From assembly GCA_019421015.1 (NCBI GenBank), contig JAHZGC010000048.1:1-6913 (forward strand): a stretch of 6,913 nucleotides of DNA. The letters run 5' to 3'. Of this stretch, positions 1 through 5,693 are shown one piece after another; the stretch's first letter is position 1; each line of letters opens with the position of its first letter. Both the position numbers and the translations under genes were made by a program. Source of the stretch: Coriobacteriaceae bacterium (GTDB lineage: Bacteria > Actinomycetota > Coriobacteriia > Coriobacteriales > UMGS124). The notes below the pieces were generated by a model. It had not been told where the DNA came from, ran no database searches, and saw only the letters and a list, made by a program, of their open reading frames with translations.

Positions 1-55
1 GCCGGCAGGGCGATGGCGCTCGTTCGGCTCTTACACCACAAAAAATCGCGCGATC
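1..55 (+). repeat. Left copy of a 55-bp perfect inverted repeat that bounds the window
   Basis: Bases 1-55 are the exact reverse complement of 6859-6913, and identity stops abruptly at base 56. The inner edge holds a 10-bp palindrome, ATCGCGCGAT (45-54). The stretch CTTACA at 30-35 is the inverted form of the TGTAAG core found in the 41-bp repeats at 6390-6642, so this is probably a diverged member of that dispersed family. No transposase or target-site duplication is visible. The exact 55-base length equals a common assembler k-mer size, so the repeat may mark a contig broken at a multicopy sequence rather than a mobile-element end. Confidence 0.9.
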
Positions 56-362
56 CTATGCCCGAATCCTTTCCTGGGATTTTGCCGGTTTGGTTGGCTC
101 CCAAGCTGCCAAACGGCTTATGCAATGTTGTCAAACCGGAATTTTTGACCACGGACGTCTCGGAGAGGTTATCGCGGACGGTTTTGCAGGCCGGCGCGCG
201 ATCCGGCTTGGACTCCGGCCACCCTTTGGAGCCCGCGGCGGCCCGGGAGTGGGTGCGGACGCCCGAGTGGCTGTCGGACAGACGCGGAGAACGTGGACAC
301 GGATATCATTTTTTGCACGATGGCGGGTTTTGCGTTGAGTTGCCCCGTCCCCGCAAGTCCTC
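56..362. other. Gene-free stretch, about 300 bp, downstream of the YcxB-like gene
   Basis: No reading frame here has a plausible start, ribosome-binding site or recognisable protein. The one structure I can support is a split inverted repeat, CCGGTTTG at 85-92 and CAAACCGG at 132-139. Inside it lies a short nested pair, GTTTGG at 88-93 and CCAAAC at 109-114. Several T-rich runs occur (for example 307-314), but none forms a convincing hairpin-plus-T-tract terminator for the minus-strand gene ending at 363. It may be an eroded repeat cluster. Confidence 0.5.
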
Positions 363-1112
363 CTAATGATCTTGCTCCGGGCTGGACTCCTCCTCCAGGT
401 CGAGCTCGGCCCGGCGCCGTTCGGTCTCTTCGTCGGCCGCGGCCGCCGCGCTCGCATCGCCGCCCCAGGCCAGGAGCTTTTGCCAGTCCTCCTCGCTGAG
501 TGCGCCGCGCGGCACGGTGACGCCCAGGTTGCCAAAGACGAGCACGCCGATGGTGTCGTTGTGCTTGAGCTCGCTCAGGTCCTTGCGGTCATAGCGGTGG
601 GGGGTGCCGTCGGACTTGGTGAGCACCACGTGGTCGCCATAGACGCTCACCACGCGGTGGAGGTCGGCCTTGTCGAGGCCCTTGAGCAGGCGCTTGGCCA
701 CGTTGGCCGAGGCGTGCCTGCGCCAGATCATCATGGCCACGGCCAGGGCGACAAGCACCACGGCCACAATCCAGAGGCTCGGCCAGGTGACGACCACCAT
801 CACGGCGAGCACGAGGTCGACCACGCACATGGCAAAGGCAAACGTGCGTTGGCGTTGGCCTGTGAGCAGGTCGGCGTAATCTTTGAGCAGGGCCTCGTCG
901 GTGGTGTACTCGGCTACGACGAGGGGGGTGTCGGCCTTGGGCATCTCCACGGGGCCGCTTGGGGCCTCCACGGCCACGGTCTCTACCTCGTCGGGGGTGA
1001 GCCCGGCGGCTTCGACGGCGGCCTGGGCCTGCTGCTCGCCCTTGGCGACGAGCTCGGGGTTGCTCTCGGGGGACTGGAGGGGATCGGGGAGGGATTCGGA
1101 TCGCTGTGCCAT
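363..1112 (-). CDS. Two-helix membrane protein with YcxB-like C-terminal domain
   Basis: A 249-residue protein of unknown function. Residues 1-85 are acidic, low-complexity and probably cytoplasmic. Two hydrophobic helices follow at about 91-109 and 111-130, with RR at 131-132 as a positive-inside anchor. Residues 150-216 resemble the YcxB-like domain: a beta-rich stretch (VVSVYGDHVVL) and then VTVPRGALSEEDW, like the usual 'iPk..l..ee...f' ending. The tail (220-249) is rich in Ala, Glu and Arg. I chose the ATG at 1112 because GAAAAGAG lies just upstream and residues before it in the open frame look non-coding. It is transcribed divergently from the TetR-type gene, which may regulate it. The family is mostly uncharacterised and the assignment rests on topology and the C-terminal pattern. 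Confidence 0.75.
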   Translation of the reverse strand: MAQRSESLPDPLQSPESNPELVAKGEQQAQAAVEAAGLTPDEVETVAVEAPSGPVEMPKADTPLVVAEYTTDEALLKDYADLLTGQRQRTFAFAMCVVDLVLAVMVVVTWPSLWIVAVVLVALAVAMMIWRRHASANVAKRLLKGLDKADLHRVVSVYGDHVVLTKSDGTPHRYDRKDLSELKHNDTIGVLVFGNLGVTVPRGALSEEDWQKLLAWGGDASAAAAADEETERRRAELDLEEESSPEQDH

Positions 1113-1305
1113 GGGTGGCTCTTTTCTCGCGCGGGTGGCCGGACGGTCGATGGGGGTAATATTCCCGCATTTTTGGCCCATTGCCGTTGCGAGGTCGCAG
1201 AACGGGGCTCGAGGCGGTATCGGAGGCCGTCGAGATGGTACAGTTATGGAGGGGGAGTTTCGGTTTGGGCAAACCGCCGTGCGGTGACCGGAAGAGGGGG
1301 GTTCG
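1113..1305. promoter_or_regulatory. Divergent intergenic region between YcxB-like and TetR-type genes
   Basis: This 193-bp gap must hold promoters for both genes. An AT-rich hexamer TAATAT (1157-1162) is almost self-complementary and could serve as a -10 element on either strand, but I found no good -35 partner at 16-18 bp. The strongest element is the 16-bp palindrome near the TetR start, listed separately. Confidence 0.4.
1261..1276. promoter_or_regulatory. Candidate TetR-family operator (palindrome)
   Basis: CGGTTTGGGCAAACCG has 7-bp arms (CGGTTTG / CAAACCG) around a 2-bp centre. It lies 29 bp before the ATG of the TetR-type gene, in the divergent region. Size, symmetry and position match typical TetR-family operators, suggesting autoregulation and possibly control of the divergent membrane gene. 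A second small dyad, ACCGC-CGT-GCGGT (1273-1285), overlaps it. Confidence 0.55.
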
Positions 1306-1872
1306 ATGGACAAACGCGAGCTCGTGAGGCGCCACTATGCCGACGTGCTGCTGGGGCTGTGCAAAGACCATAGGCTGCGCGACCTCACGGTGGCCGACGT
1401 GGTCGAGGCCGCGGGTACGGCGCGCCAGACCTTCTACAACTACTTCTCGGACCTGAACGACCTCATCTGCTTCACGGCGTTTCTTCCTATGGCCGACGCG
1501 AGCGACCCCTTTACCGACCCTAACAGCACGCGCAGGACCCACGAGGTGACCATGGAGCGCCGGGCGTTCTACTGCCAGCTCCCGCAGCACATGGGCCAGA
1601 ACAACTTTTGGGAGGCGCTCGGTGACTGGTTGAGGAAGACCTATTACGAGCGCTACCTTGTGGAGGGCCTCTCGCCTGAGGAGCGCGACTACCGCAAGGT
1701 CTGCATCGACCTGTACTGCCTGGGCGACGTGGCTGTGTTCAGGGAGTGGTGCGCCAACGGCATGGACGTGTCGATCGACGCGATCACGGCCATGCTCTAC
1801 GACATGTCGCCCGCGTTCGTAAAGGAGGAGCTCGCCCTGCTGCCGGGACGGGCCGCGAGCTATCCTAGGTAG
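1306..1872 (+). CDS. TetR/AcrR-family transcriptional regulator
   Basis: A 188-residue cytoplasmic repressor-type protein. Residues 1-55 form the TetR DNA-binding domain, with the helix-turn-helix at about 27-48 (LTVADVVEAAGTARQTFYNYF). The 'TFYNYF' and following 'DLNDLI' are the standard family signature. Residues 60-188 are helical and form the ligand/dimer domain; its class and ligand cannot be told from sequence. It has several Cys (90, 133, 138, 149), without a pattern I can interpret. The ATG is supported by AGAGGGGG (1293-1300) five bases upstream. The palindrome at 1261-1276 is the likely operator. The gene is divergent from the YcxB-like membrane protein, the most obvious candidate target. 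Length is normal for the family and the frame is intact. Confidence 0.92.
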   Translation: MDKRELVRRHYADVLLGLCKDHRLRDLTVADVVEAAGTARQTFYNYFSDLNDLICFTAFLPMADASDPFTDPNSTRRTHEVTMERRAFYCQLPQHMGQNNFWEALGDWLRKTYYERYLVEGLSPEERDYRKVCIDLYCLGDVAVFREWCANGMDVSIDAITAMLYDMSPAFVKEELALLPGRAASYPR

Positions 1873-1878
1873 CGGCGC

Positions 1879-1897
1879 CGGCGGAGAAACCCCGCCG
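1879..1897 (+). terminator. Weak GC hairpin after the TetR-type gene
   Basis: CGGCGG (1879-1884) can pair with CCGCCG (1892-1897) a few bases after the stop codon. No T-tract follows, so intrinsic termination is doubtful. It is the only candidate between the TetR-type gene and the tRNA promoter. Confidence 0.25.
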
Positions 1898-1955
1898 TTG
1901 GGGGCGGTTGCGGGGCTGCTTGTTCAACAGTTTTTGGTGAACCTGGATTTCATGG

Positions 1956-1985
1956 TTGAACCCTGCCCCCCAAGTGCGCTATGCT
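1956..1985 (+). promoter_or_regulatory. Sigma-70-type promoter of the tRNA-Ser gene
   Basis: TTGAAC (1956-1961) and TATGCT (1980-1985) are separated by 18 bp and lie 12 bp before the mature tRNA 5' end, so the primary transcript needs only a short leader removed by RNase P. Three GTTCA/TGAAC half-sites (1922-1926, 1938-1942, 1957-1961) cluster over and upstream of the -35. Their role is unknown. Confidence 0.65.
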
Positions 1986-1997
1986 TCCACAGCACGC

Positions 1998-2091
1998 GGA
2001 GGGCTGACCGAGAGGCCGAAGGTGCTCGCCTGCTAAGCGAGTAAGGGGCCATAAAGTCCCTTCTGGGGTTCGAATCCCCAGCCCTCCGCCA
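1998..2091 (+). tRNA. tRNA-Ser (anticodon GCU)
   Basis: A type II tRNA with a long variable arm, decoding AGC/AGU. The acceptor stem pairs GGAGGGC (1998-2004) with GCCCTCC (2081-2087), followed by discriminator G and an encoded CCA (2089-2091). The anticodon arm is CTCGC-CTGCTAA-GCGAG, giving anticodon GCT. The variable arm forms AAGGG/CCCTT around 2043-2061. The T arm is TGGGG-TTCGAAT-CCCCA. It has its own promoter and terminator and stands alone between two regulator genes. No integrase or duplicated tRNA end is nearby, so there is no sign that it serves as an integration site here. Confidence 0.97.
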
Positions 2092-2102
2092 GCGTGACTG
2101 CC

Positions 2103-2139
2103 AAAGGCGCCCCCTTTCTTTGGAGAGGGGGCGCCTTTT
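2103..2139 (+). terminator. Rho-independent terminator after tRNA-Ser, possibly bidirectional
   Basis: A 13-bp stem (2103-2115 with 2126-2138, core GGCGCCCCC/GGGGGCGCC) with a 10-base loop ends in TTTT. The AAA at the 5' foot provides a short T-tract on the minus strand too, so it can also stop transcripts of the convergent MerR-type gene ending near 2163-2174. Confidence 0.9.
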
Positions 2140-2173
2140 GGGTTATAGGGCAGCTTGCAGCCTCATGGCCTTC

Positions 2174-3040
2174 TCACCGGCAGGCAGTGGCGGTAGTAGG
2201 AGTGGGCGTCGCTGTTGAAGAAGCGCATGTACCGAAAGATGTTCTCCATGACAAAGGGGCCGGCGATCTCGTAGCCCTCGTCGCGCGCGTAGTCGAGCAA
2301 AGCGGGCGGGCCGTCTCGTCGAGGCCCGCCCCGTTCTCGCTGTGGCAGCTGTCGTAATAGACCGTGAGGTTGGTGCCGCCCGGCAGAGGGGTCGCCTGGG
2401 CAAAGGCCTCCCCAAAGGACTCGTCCACGAACACGAACGGCCGGGAGTGGAGCAGGTCCATGGTCGGCGAGATCTCGTCTGGGGGCACGTAGCACCCTAC
2501 GCGGCGGAACAGCGCCAGGGGATAGCCGCCTTCGATGAGCCGGCGCTTGGTGTACTGCTGGTACCACTCCCAGCGCTCGTTTTCGGTGTAGTCGTCGTCC
2601 TCGCCGCCCAGGTCGGCATCGGTGGGGGCGCCAAAGACCAGGATGCGCCGCTCGGGGATGCGCTCGAGCATGATGCGCCCGCACACCGAGCGGTCGCGGT
2701 ATTGCTCACAGCTGAGCACGATGTCGTCGCTGGTCTTTTTGGCGAGCATGAGCTCCTGGGTCTGCCGCTCGAGCTCGGCGCTGCGGGCCTGGGCCTGGTC
2801 GTGCAGGTAGTCGATGTCCTTGGCGTTTTCGATCTGGGCTATCTCGCGCAGGGTGAAGCCGGCGCTCTGCAGCTGGGTGATCATGTCGAGTTTGGTCGAC
2901 TGCATGATCGAGTAGCTGCGGTAGCCCGACTCCTCGTCGACGATCTCGGGTTGCAAGATTCCCTCGTCCTGGTAGTGGCGCAGCGCGCGCGGCGTGGTGC
3001 TGCAGACCTCGGCCATGGTGCCGATCTTGAGCTGTTTCAC
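2174..3040 (-). CDS. MerR-family activator with GyrI/BmrR-like effector domain, 3' end frameshifted
   Basis: As read, 288 residues. Residues 4-73 are the MerR winged helix (LKIGTMAEVCSTTPRALRHY, then GFTLREIAQI). About 75-110 is the dimerisation coiled coil, and about 119-246 a GyrI/BmrR-like ligand-binding domain (RIPERRILVFG... WEWYQQY... DLLHSRPFVFV). After residue 246 the frame turns to Thr/Ser/Arg-rich nonsense. The sister frame continues convincingly with ALLDYARDEGYEIAGPFVMENIF and ends at 2163, giving about 292 residues. One missing C in the run opposite 2304-2306 explains this. The GTG start at 3040 is chosen because the MerR-type promoter lies at 3075-3105, so ATG starts further upstream would precede transcription. 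AAGGGGG lies 10 bases before it. Divergent from the flavoprotein gene, whose promoter carries a matching site. The ligand is unknown. Confidence 0.85.
   Translation of the reverse strand: MKQLKIGTMAEVCSTTPRALRHYQDEGILQPEIVDEESGYRSYSIMQSTKLDMITQLQSAGFTLREIAQIENAKDIDYLHDQAQARSAELERQTQELMLAKKTSDDIVLSCEQYRDRSVCGRIMLERIPERRILVFGAPTDADLGGEDDDYTENERWEWYQQYTKRRLIEGGYPLALFRRVGCYVPPDEISPTMDLLHSRPFVFVDESFGEAFAQATPLPGGTNLTVYYDSCHSENGAGLDETARPLCSTTRATRATRSPAPLSWRTSFGTCASSTATPTPTTATACR
2304..2331. repeat. Perfect 9-bp GC inverted repeat at the MerR frameshift
   Basis: GGGCGGGCC (2304-2312) is perfectly inverted as GGCCCGCCC (2323-2331) around a 10-base loop. The apparent missing base of the MerR-type gene lies in the GGG at its edge. 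Restoring a fourth G extends the palindrome to 10 bp. This suggests a hairpin-associated deletion or a sequencing/assembly error rather than a functional element. Confidence 0.6.
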
Positions 3041-3074
3041 GGTGCAGGTTCCCCCTTCTTCCGAACTGGCACAG

Positions 3075-3105
3075 AGTGTAACCTTTCCGCACGCGTCAAG
3101 GTCAA
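3075..3105 (-). promoter_or_regulatory. MerR-type promoter/operator of the regulator gene
   Basis: On the minus strand, TTGACC (3105-3100) and TACACT (3080-3075) are separated by 19 bp, the over-long spacer that is the hallmark of MerR-activated promoters. The spacer region contains the dyad ACCTT-N12-AAGGT. The predicted transcription start is about 28 bases before the GTG at 3040. Autoregulation is the likely reading. Confidence 0.75.
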
Positions 3106-3289
3106 GGAACCCGGGGGAGAAGGGCTCGATGCTGGGCTTCTCACCTGGCATTTTGCTAAAATATGAGCAAGCGGTCCGCAAGGGTCGGCGTTGGCCATAC
3201 CCCCTGCGGTCCTACGGTTTACCCTGGGTTTTTGGTTGGTTTGTCCACTATCGGTTCAAAAGGTCTCCAAAGTTCCTTCGAATTTCTCC
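3106..3289. other. Spacer between the two divergent MerR-type promoters
   Basis: No gene is supportable in these 184 bp. An AT-rich patch (TAAAAT, 3158-3163) resembles a -10 element on the plus strand but has no credible -35. I see no further copy of the MerR-type site here. Confidence 0.4.
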
Positions 3290-3321
3290 TTGACTCTACC
3301 CTACGCGGAAGGGTCCACCAT
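3290..3321 (+). promoter_or_regulatory. MerR-type promoter/operator of the flavoprotein gene
   Basis: TTGACT (3290-3295) is followed by a dyad ACCCT-N7-AGGGT (3298-3302, 3310-3314) and then a weak -10 (CCACCA or CACCAT) at a spacing of 19-20 bp. It shares TTGACY-N9-GCGGAARGGT, at identical spacing, with the regulator's own promoter. The poor -10 and stretched spacer predict low basal activity and dependence on an activator. Transcription from here would give a leader of about 150 bases before the ATG at 3480. That leader contains no convincing coding sequence, only weak hairpins (for example GGAAC/GTTCC at 3432-3436 and 3449-3453). Confidence 0.65.
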
Positions 3322-3479
3322 GGGCACCGCCGAAACGAACGGCATCGGGGTTTTCGCAACCTCGTCAAATGCGGGTTCTGGCTCGCAAGGCGCCGGGAGG
3401 CGATGCGTACTCGAGGTACGTGAGCCTCTCGGGAACGCGGCGAGCGGGGTTCCGCACCTATCTGAAAGGGGAACTACCC

Positions 3480-4298
3480 ATGGCAGAACTGACTCGCAGG
3501 GAAATGGTTGCCGGCGGCGCTGTGGCCGCTGCCGCCGTGGCTGGCGCTGCTATTGCCGCCAAGCCCGCCTTCGCCGCCAACGAGCGCGTCGACGGCCCGG
3601 GCTTCAACGCTGGCTGGGGCGACACCGAGCTCACCGACCCCGCCATCCTCGACACCCCCTTTGGCCAGGTTGTCGATGACTGGTTCCAGTACACCTGGAG
3701 CTACTCCGCCGAGTTCGAGCCCCAGCCCGAGCGCGACCATGTTCTCGTGATCGTCTCCTCCGGCGCCGTGGGCGGCAACGGCGACCACATCGCCGAGGTC
3801 GTTGTCGACGAGATCGGCGACGCTGCCGACGTCGAGACCATCTACCTGCGCGACCTCCAGATCAACCAGCTCATGACCTGGGGCGACGTGCTCCCCGTCA
3901 TGCAGGAGGAGGGCAACAAGGACGGCATGGTGCAGCTCATCGAGGCCCTGCACCGCTCCAACGTCGTCGTTGCCATCGCCCCGACCTACTACAACAACCC
4001 CGACGCCCGTCTGATGCTGGCCATTACCCGCCTGTGGAGCATGTGCTGGAAGAACCCGAACTACGTCTGGGGTCCCACCAAGCGTGTGGCCGTGATGCTC
4101 ACCTGCACCGGCACCAAGGCCGACTACCTCAAGACTGTCTGCCGCGGCATCTTCTCGATGGCCGACATGTCGATCCTGACCCCCGAATGGAAGGCCGAGG
4201 TCTTCAACGGCTGCGGCGCTCCCACCTCGTTCGAGAACAACGACGAGTACATCGAGACCGCCCGCTCCATGGCTCGCTGGGCCATCCACGCCGAGTAA
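3480..4298 (+). CDS. Tat-exported NADPH-dependent FMN reductase-like flavoprotein
   Basis: A 272-residue flavodoxin-fold protein, probably binding FMN and exported folded. Residues 3-32 are a twin-arginine signal (LTRREMV, an Ala-rich core, then AFA with cleavage expected after residue 32). The FMN_red-like fold starts near 87: HVLVIVSSGAVGGNGDHIAE (first strand and phosphate loop), IYLRDLQINQ, then VVVAIAPTYYNNPDARLMLAITR (160-184), the usual 'PvYw...a.lK.fiDR' region. The Cys cluster many relatives carry before this segment is replaced by TWGDVLPVMQEEGNKDGM. Only C189, C209, C221 and C245 occur in the mature protein, all later. The ATG has GAAAGGGGA upstream. The promoter carries a MerR-type site, so induction by the ligand of the neighbouring regulator is likely. 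A redox role outside the membrane fits; the substrate is unknown. Confidence 0.85.
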   Translation: MAELTRREMVAGGAVAAAAVAGAAIAAKPAFAANERVDGPGFNAGWGDTELTDPAILDTPFGQVVDDWFQYTWSYSAEFEPQPERDHVLVIVSSGAVGGNGDHIAEVVVDEIGDAADVETIYLRDLQINQLMTWGDVLPVMQEEGNKDGMVQLIEALHRSNVVVAIAPTYYNNPDARLMLAITRLWSMCWKNPNYVWGPTKRVAVMLTCTGTKADYLKTVCRGIFSMADMSILTPEWKAEVFNGCGAPTSFENNDEYIETARSMARWAIHAE

Positions 4299-4407
4299 AT
4301 CGGTACGAACCCGGCACGAACGCAAGAGTCGTCGAGACAGAGTGAGCGGGGCCGCACTGCGCTGGCATGCGTAGGCCGAAAACAGAGATCCGGTACCAGC
4401 GGCCCCT

Positions 4408-4512
4408 TGAGCATTTTGAGAAAGCTCCTGCACAAGGTGTGGCAGGGCGCGGTGTGCTCAGGCACATAAGCCCTGCCACAACGCAGTGCAGGACTTTATT
4501 CAAAATGCTCCA
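4408..4512. repeat. Roughly 105-bp imperfect palindromic element
   Basis: The two arms are near-complementary over about 45 bases. GAGCATTTTGA, then TCCTGCAC, then TGTGGCAGGGC occur in order in the left arm (from 4410) and again in the reverse complement of the right arm (ending 4510). The differences are small indels. The centre closes with TGTGC (4453-4457) and GCACA (4462-4466) around a TCAG loop. Transcribed, it would make a long hairpin in the 3' untranslated region of the flavoprotein mRNA. It resembles palindromic MITE- or REP-like units; no coding capacity or clear target duplication is seen. Confidence 0.7.
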
Positions 4513-4528
4513 AGATGAACCACTCCGA

Positions 4529-4551
4529 GTCGGCCACCCCCTAAGGCCGAC
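4529..4551 (+). promoter_or_regulatory. Small hairpin upstream of the terminator
   Basis: GTCGGCC (4529-4535) pairs perfectly with GGCCGAC (4545-4551). The CCGAC part could instead pair with GTCGG (4592-4596) in the 3' arm of the terminator, a layout compatible with alternative folding. Only five base pairs support the alternative. Confidence 0.35.
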
Positions 4552-4565
4552 AACCCCCATAGTGC

Positions 4566-4603
4566 CCCGGCCGCGAGATCCCCCTCTCGCGGTCGGGCTT
4601 TTT
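4566..4603 (+). terminator. Strong intrinsic terminator
   Basis: A 13-bp stem (4566-4578 with 4585-4597, including one G-U pair) has a 6-base loop and is followed within one base by TTTTT (4599-4603). It would end the flavoprotein transcript. It lies only 34 bases before the hydrolase ATG, so it also blocks read-through into that gene unless relieved. Confidence 0.9.
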
Positions 4604-4637
4604 GCATACGAGCTTCCGGCGAAGGGAGTCCCACAAG

Positions 4638-5693
4638 ATGTCGCTCAATAGGAGGGCGTTTGCATTGGGTGCCTGTTTTGCTTCGATCGGTGCGTTGGCC
4701 GTCAGGGCGCTGGCCGCAGAGCCGGACGCTTCGACGGTGCCGGCCGGTCCCATAGACGCCGCCACGACCCTGGGCGAGCTGGCGGCCCACCCGGCGTTTA
4801 ACGACGGCGGCCTGCTGCTGCTTCCCTGGTACGGCAGGCGAGAAGACCTTGAGGCCCCCTTCACTGAGGTGGGGTCGTACATGCCCTACCACAGCGCCGT
4901 CGACGTGCCCACGATGCTCGCCGCGGTGAACCGCCTGGTAGACGACGCCGCCCAGGGCAAGCAGGTGTTCTACCCGGTGTACTCTGCGGAGGAGCGGGCC
5001 GCCGACCCGCGCAAGGAGGAGGCGGGGCTCTTCTTCTTCCGGGGGCGCGAGGGCGCGCCGTTTGCGGTGGTCAACCCCGGTGGGGGCTTCTCGTATGTGG
5101 GGTCGCTCCACGAGAGCATGCCCCACGCCCAGGTGCTGAGCGAGCACGGGTACAACGCGTTCTCGCTCTCGTACCGCGCTGGGTCGGGCGACATGGCGGC
5201 CCAGGACCTGGCCCACGCCGTGGCCTACATCTGCGCGCACGCCGACGAGCTGGGCGTCTCCACCGAGGGCTACCCGCTGTGGGGCGGCTCGGCCGGAGCG
5301 CGCATGGCGTCGGCCGTGGGCACCTACGGCACGGCGGCGTTCGGGGCGCCCGAGGCCCCGCGAGCGGCCACGGTGGTGATGGCCTACACCGGGCAGTCCA
5401 CCTGCACGGAGTTCGACCCGCCCACCTACGCCGTGGTGGGCGAGAACGACGGCATCGCGCCAGCCCGCGTCATGGAGCGGCGCATCGAGGCCCTGGCCGC
5501 TGCCGGGGTGCCCGCCGGGATCGAGGTGTTCCCGCACCTAGGTCACGGCTTTGGCCTGGGCGTGGGCACGAGCGCAGAGGGCTGGACGGAGGAGGCCATC
5601 GCGTTCTGGGTGCGGGAGGGGCTGGGCGGTGCATGGGTCGACGGGAAGCCCCGGGGAACTTCTTTGACGACCCCGACTTCAGGCCGAGCGTGA
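4638..5693 (+). CDS. Exported alpha/beta hydrolase (esterase-like), first of a tandem pair
   Basis: A 351-residue secreted hydrolase. Residues 3-26 are a twin-arginine-like signal (SLNRRAFALGACF, cleavage likely after ALA26). The catalytic domain covers about 130-325. The oxyanion-type NPGGGFSYVGS is at 146-156, the nucleophile elbow is GGSAG with Ser218, the acid is probably Asp271 in VGENDG, and the base is His303 in HLGHGFG. All triad residues are therefore present. The pattern suits the esterase/lipase-like hydrolases that act on acylated carbohydrates or small esters, but the substrate cannot be read off. The domain ends near IAFWVREG; the last 12 residues (RGTSLTTPTSGR A) look out of frame. 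One extra G in the CCCCGGGG at 5649-5656 would fuse it to the next domain. ATG supported by AAGGGAG nine bases upstream. No promoter seen after the terminator at 4603. Confidence 0.85.
   Translation: MSLNRRAFALGACFASIGALAVRALAAEPDASTVPAGPIDAATTLGELAAHPAFNDGGLLLLPWYGRREDLEAPFTEVGSYMPYHSAVDVPTMLAAVNRLVDDAAQGKQVFYPVYSAEERAADPRKEEAGLFFFRGREGAPFAVVNPGGGFSYVGSLHESMPHAQVLSEHGYNAFSLSYRAGSGDMAAQDLAHAVAYICAHADELGVSTEGYPLWGGSAGARMASAVGTYGTAAFGAPEAPRAATVVMAYTGQSTCTEFDPPTYAVVGENDGIAPARVMERRIEALAAAGVPAGIEVFPHLGHGFGLGVGTSAEGWTEEAIAFWVREGLGGAWVDGKPRGTSLTTPTSGRA

Larger units (their letters stand above)
4299..4637. other. Structured gap between flavoprotein and hydrolase genes
   Basis: These 339 bp contain no supportable gene. 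In order they hold about 110 bp without evident structure, a large palindromic element (4408-4512), a small hairpin (4529-4551), a strong intrinsic terminator (4566-4603) and the ribosome-binding region of the hydrolase gene (AAGGGAG, 4622-4628). No standard promoter is visible in the 34 bases between terminator and start codon. Confidence 0.6.

Noticed and set aside
85..139. Split CCGGTTTG/CAAACCGG repeat as a second site for the TetR-type regulator
   Set aside because: The half-sites are separated by 39 bp, unlike the 2-bp centre of the operator candidate, and no promoter is nearby.
366..1373. Long plus-strand open frame opposite the YcxB-like gene, rich in Gly, His and Leu
   Set aside because: It is an antisense shadow of a high-GC gene: biased composition, no ribosome-binding site, and the minus-strand protein has clear helices and domain pattern.
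2304..2331. Programmed ribosomal frameshift in the MerR-type gene
   Set aside because: The hairpin lies before, not after, the shift point in the mRNA, and no slippery heptamer is present.
3041..3181. N-terminal extension of the MerR-type protein from an ATG at 3181
   Set aside because: The extension would cover the regulator's own promoter (3075-3105), and MerR proteins begin just before the KIGTMAEV-type motif, as with the GTG at 3040.
3320..3479. Leader peptide starting at ATG 3320 in the flavoprotein leader
   Set aside because: No ribosome-binding site, the frame runs far into the flavoprotein gene, and the ATG overlaps the predicted promoter.
4500..5537. Long minus-strand open frame opposite the first hydrolase
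   Set aside because: Arg/Gly/His-rich shadow composition with no recognisable motif, while the plus strand has a complete catalytic triad and signal peptide.
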